From positions 2,914,001 through 2,978,000 of the forward strand of contig NZ_CP142396.1 in assembly GCF_035934735.1 (NCBI RefSeq): a DNA stretch of 64,000 bases, read 5' to 3'. The notes under the pieces were generated by a model, which made no database searches, was not told the origin of the DNA, and saw only the letters and a list, made by a program, of their open reading frames with translations. The position numbers and the translations under genes were made by a program. This document shows, piece after piece, positions 61,712 through 64,000 of this stretch. The first letter of the stretch is position 1, and every line of letters begins with the position of its first letter. The stretch is from Sedimentibacter sp. MB31-C6 (lineage in GTDB: Bacteria; Bacillota; Clostridia; Tissierellales; Sedimentibacteraceae).

Positions 61712-61858
61712 ATGAAAAATATAAAAACTATAATAGGGAAAACATTAACTAATGTTATGTTAAAAACAGCAGTAAATAATGCTAATACTACTTCTTGTTG
61801 CATTATGCATCAACCAAAAGTACCAACTGAATTGAAGAATCTTAGGAGAAATAAATGA
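61712..61858 (+). CDS. agrD: Cyclic (thio)lactone autoinducer peptide AgrD
   Basis: A 48-residue precursor with three parts. Residues 1-25 are an amphipathic leader (MKNIKTIIGKTLTNVMLKTA and on). The core is TTSCCIMH (26-33). The C-terminal recognition tail begins QPKVPTELKNL. The tail matches the (E/Q)PKxPxEL pattern of AgrD peptides. Processing by AgrB would give a small ring peptide: CCIMH as a five-residue thiolactone, or a ring closed by Ser28 if counted from the conserved HQP motif. The RBS is AAAGGAGGT. It overlaps agrB by 4 bp, so the two are translationally coupled. The mature form cannot be fixed from sequence. Confidence 0.9.
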   Translation: MKNIKTIIGKTLTNVMLKTAVNNANTTSCCIMHQPKVPTELKNLRRNK

Positions 61859-62439
61859 TTAAGTTTTTAAGTCAAAACTTAATGAATTGTGTTTTAAAAC
61901 TTAATTTAATTGAAAAGGAAGATGAAAATTTATATGCATATGGAGCAGAACTGGCTATATCTTATATATTGAATTTAATAGCTATTATTATAATAGGCGC
62001 TGTTATGGATATGATGTTTTATACAATTGCTTTTTTAATAATATTCATTCCATTGAAAAGCTATAGTGGAGGATATCATGCACCAAACTATTTAATATGT
62101 TTTATAATGTCTTGTATTACTGTTGCAGCAGTATTGTATATTACTAAATATGGTTATGAATATGTACCAAATAATATACTAATTTTAGTAATGGCCTTTA
62201 TGGGAATGATGATTTACATATTAGGACCGATTGAAGATAAAAATAAACCATTAACCGAAAGTGAATATACTCATTTTAAATATAAGATAAAGATTATATT
62301 AGTAGCTGAGTTTATTATAGCATTTGCTTCAAGTATTATTGGATTTGATAAAATGGTGTTCATCTTTTTCTGTAATTTCATTGTCACTCTAGGAGTGAGT
62401 AGTGCGGGTTTATTAAAAAATACTTTTGCTAACGTATAA
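61855..62439 (+). CDS. agrB: Accessory gene regulator protein B (AgrB)
   Basis: A 194-residue membrane cysteine endopeptidase that cleaves AgrD and forms the ring thioester or ester. The catalytic pair is His75 and Cys82 in SYSGGYHAPNYLICFIMSC, matching H77 and C84 of Staphylococcus aureus AgrB. About four to five hydrophobic helices surround it, and a charged loop (GPIEDKNKPLTESEYTHFKYK) matches the family. It is coupled to agrD through an ATGA overlap and followed by a terminator. Confidence 0.93.
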   Translation: MIKFLSQNLMNCVLKLNLIEKEDENLYAYGAELAISYILNLIAIIIIGAVMDMMFYTIAFLIIFIPLKSYSGGYHAPNYLICFIMSCITVAAVLYITKYGYEYVPNNILILVMAFMGMMIYILGPIEDKNKPLTESEYTHFKYKIKIILVAEFIIAFASSIIGFDKMVFIFFCNFIVTLGVSSAGLLKNTFANV

Positions 62440-62450
62440 AATCAAATAGA

Positions 62451-62481
62451 AAAGAGATTACAAATAGTGTAGTCTCTTTTT
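62451..62481 (+). terminator. Terminator of agrD-agrB
   Basis: AAAGAGATTAC (62451-62461) pairs with GTAGTCTCTTT (62469-62479) with one G-U, followed by T. Confidence 0.88.
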
Positions 62482-62554
62482 ATGAAAATTAATTTACTAA
62501 TTTTGCCATAATATGTTATTTTTACATTGTTTAAAGAAAAATGGTAATAGTCAA

Positions 62555-62710
62555 TTGACAAAATTGAATTAAGAAGTATAATTATTGTTACAGTGAAGCG
62601 AAACTTATAATGAATAGCATATTGGGTATTGTTTATTAAAAAGTCGGGGGGTTTTTTAATTCGCTATTTTACGTTTTATTTCAAAAGGCATCTATTATGA
62701 TGCTTTTTTG
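62555..62710 (+). ncRNA. Candidate small RNA transcription unit
   Basis: TTGACA (62555-62560), 16 bp, TATAAT (62577-62582) is followed about 100 nt later by a terminator-like hairpin, AAAAGGCATC (62683-62692) / GATGCTTTTTT (62699-62709), with a bulged G. Between them the only reading frame is nine codons without an RBS. AGCGAA near 62597 can pair with TTCGCT near 62660. A G6 run followed by T6 is notable. With the separate promoter downstream, this is most simply a ~120-nt RNA gene; a leader of the aminopeptidase gene is the alternative. Confidence 0.45.
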
Positions 62711-62727
62711 ATTTTTCGTGAATATAC

Positions 62728-62756
62728 TTGACAGCTCTTAATGTAATAGATATATT
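62728..62756 (+). promoter_or_regulatory. Promoter of M18 aminopeptidase gene
   Basis: TTGACA (62728-62733), 17 bp, TATATT (62751-62756). Confidence 0.75.
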
Positions 62757-62785
62757 TATTGTATAATATATTTATTGGAGGAATT

Positions 62786-64000
62786 ATGTATACTGAAGTA
62801 TCAAATAATTTATTAGAATTTATACAAAAAAGTCCCAGTGTTTTTCATGTTGTTAATAATATTAAGGAAGAATTAAAATTAAATGATTTCATTGAATTAT
62901 CAGAAGGAATAAAATGGAATATAGAATATGGTAAGAAATATTATGTTACAAGAAATTCTTCTTCTATAATAGCTTTTAAGGTAGGAAAAGATTTAGATGA
63001 CTATAGTTTTAATATTGTTGCATCTCATTGTGATTCACCAACCTTTAAAATAAAGGATAATTATAATATTGAAATAAATAAAAAATATATACAATTAAAT
63101 ATTGAAAAATATGGCGGAATGATTTATTCTACTTGGTTCGATAGACCACTTTCTGTTGCTGGAAGAATAATAGAAAAAAATAATAATCAATATGTATCTA
63201 AATTAATTAATATTGATAAAGATCTTTTATTAATACCAAATGTAGCTATACATTTGAAAAAAGATGTTAATTCTAATTCTAAATATAATGAACAAATCGA
63301 CTTGCTTCCTTTATATGGTACTCTAGAAAATAAAATTGATTTTATGGATATTGTGGCGGAGTATGGTGGAGTTGAAAAACATAATATTATAAGTAGTGAC
63401 TTATTTTTATATAATCGTATGAAACCTTCTATTTGGGGAATGTCTGGAGATTTTATTTCGTCACCAAAACTTGATAACTTGCAGTGTGTCTATTCAACAT
63501 TAAATGGATTTCTAACTGGTGAAAACTCCAAATCAATAAATGTTTACAGTTGTTTTGATAATGAAGAAGTAGGAAGCGGTACAAAACAAGGTGCAGCATC
63601 TACTTTTTTAGAAGATACTTTGAAAAGAATTAATGATTGCTTAGGAAAAACTAATGAAGAATATCTTTGTTCGCTTACTTCATCTTTTATGATTTCAGCT
63701 GATAATGCTCATGCTGTACATCCAAATCATCCTGAAATAAGTGATCCAACTAATCGTGTGTATATGAATCATGGCATCGTTATAAAACATAATGCTAATC
63801 AAAAATATACTACAGATGGAATAAGTTCTGCACTCTTTAAAGAATATTGCAATAAATCTGATATACCATATCAAAATTATACAAACCGTTCTGATGTCCC
63901 TGGTGGCAGTACTCTTGGTAATATAGCTTCTTCAAAAGTAAGTATAAAAATGGTTGATGTAGGGTTAGCTCAACTTGCAATGCATTCTTCTTATGAAACA
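62786..64000 (+). CDS. M18 family aminopeptidase (3' end beyond the window)
   Basis: The first 405 residues of a zinc aminopeptidase of the M18 family (aspartyl-aminopeptidase/ApeB type), open to the window edge. Visible metal and catalytic motifs are ASHCDSPTFKIK near residue 74 (HxD), the SSPKLDNL Asp near 230, FDNEEVGSGTKQGAAS near 253 (catalytic Glu and ligand) and SADNAHAVHPNHPE near 310. DVPGGSTLGNI follows, and the last His ligand is expected just after the end. It releases N-terminal residues from peptides in the cytoplasm. Family length is about 420-460, so only a short tail is missing. The RBS is GGAGGA. Confidence 0.93.
   Translation, partial: MYTEVSNNLLEFIQKSPSVFHVVNNIKEELKLNDFIELSEGIKWNIEYGKKYYVTRNSSSIIAFKVGKDLDDYSFNIVASHCDSPTFKIKDNYNIEINKKYIQLNIEKYGGMIYSTWFDRPLSVAGRIIEKNNNQYVSKLINIDKDLLLIPNVAIHLKKDVNSNSKYNEQIDLLPLYGTLENKIDFMDIVAEYGGVEKHNIISSDLFLYNRMKPSIWGMSGDFISSPKLDNLQCVYSTLNGFLTGENSKSINVYSCFDNEEVGSGTKQGAASTFLEDTLKRINDCLGKTNEEYLCSLTSSFMISADNAHAVHPNHPEISDPTNRVYMNHGIVIKHNANQKYTTDGISSALFKEYCNKSDIPYQNYTNRSDVPGGSTLGNIASSKVSIKMVDVGLAQLAMHSSYET

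Noticed and set aside
62610-62640. Nine-codon reading frame ATGAATAGC... in the possible small RNA
   Set aside because: No ribosome binding site and too short to support as a gene or leader peptide.

Overview
The window comes from a low-GC, endospore-forming, strictly anaerobic member of the Clostridia (Firmicutes/Bacillota). The evidence is the AT-rich sequence, near-perfect AGGAGG ribosome binding sites and TTGACA-N17-TATAAT promoters. It also includes a single-chain pyruvate:ferredoxin oxidoreductase, a V/A-type ATPase operon, acetate kinase, a YlbJ-type sporulation membrane protein, a DUF3787 spore-surface-type small protein and an agr-type peptide quorum-sensing locus. A Tissierellia/Sedimentibacter-like lineage is plausible but cannot be proved from the sequence alone.

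Layout. 1-6800: a hydrolase, a membrane-anchored MurF-like ligase and D-Ala-D-Ala ligase (cell-wall precursor set), then the ribosome-rescue block rnr-smpB-ssrA (RNase R, SmpB, tmRNA). 6800-20700: an accessory stretch directly after ssrA. It holds two GNAT acetyltransferases driven by near-identical promoters, a DUF1836-DegV pair behind a 23-bp palindrome, a secreted tyrosine-phosphatase/LysM protein, a Cys-rich unknown with a sigma-K-like promoter, a FlaR-like P-loop protein, an AAA ATPase, an orphan BlaR1-like sensor tail, MnmH (2-selenouridine tRNA), a DUF4392 protein, an ArsA-type ATPase with a small partner, and a flavin amine oxidase. 21000-29050: an NSS transporter, the DUF3787 protein, the giant nifJ, and a uracil/xanthine permease preceded by phased iterons and a terminator-bearing leader, then a YitT-family protein. 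29300-37960: a nine-gene V/A-ATPase operon. 37960-41213: rnz, ylbJ and tmcAL on the minus strand. 41285-43245: cobU-cobS-cobC for the cobalamin nucleotide loop. 43333-47533: ackA, yceD-rpmF, plsX-acpP-rnc. 47526-59293: the conserved radical SAM-smc-ftsY-ylxM-ffh-rpsP-khpA-rimM-trmD-rplS-rbgA-rnhB run, which builds the SRP pathway, tRNA/ribosome maturation and chromosome condensation. 59487-62481: an agr locus in the unusual order response regulator, histidine kinase, then autoinducer peptide and AgrB protease from a second promoter. 62555-64000: a possible small RNA unit and a truncated M18 aminopeptidase.

How the parts connect. nifJ and ackA point to acetyl-CoA/acetate energy metabolism with ferredoxin, and the V/A-ATPase either makes ATP from or maintains an ion gradient. 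The smc-to-rnhB block is housekeeping. The intergenic regions are the most unusual part of the window. They hold a 118-bp perfect tandem repeat of paired hairpins sharing one loop motif, REP-like inverted-repeat elements, a degenerate 30-bp tandem repeat, a probable attenuator or riboswitch ahead of the permease gene, and a probable non-AUG start in yceD.

Limits: no database search or folding program was used. Families were assigned from motifs, length and gene order, and promoter, terminator and RNA calls were made by eye.
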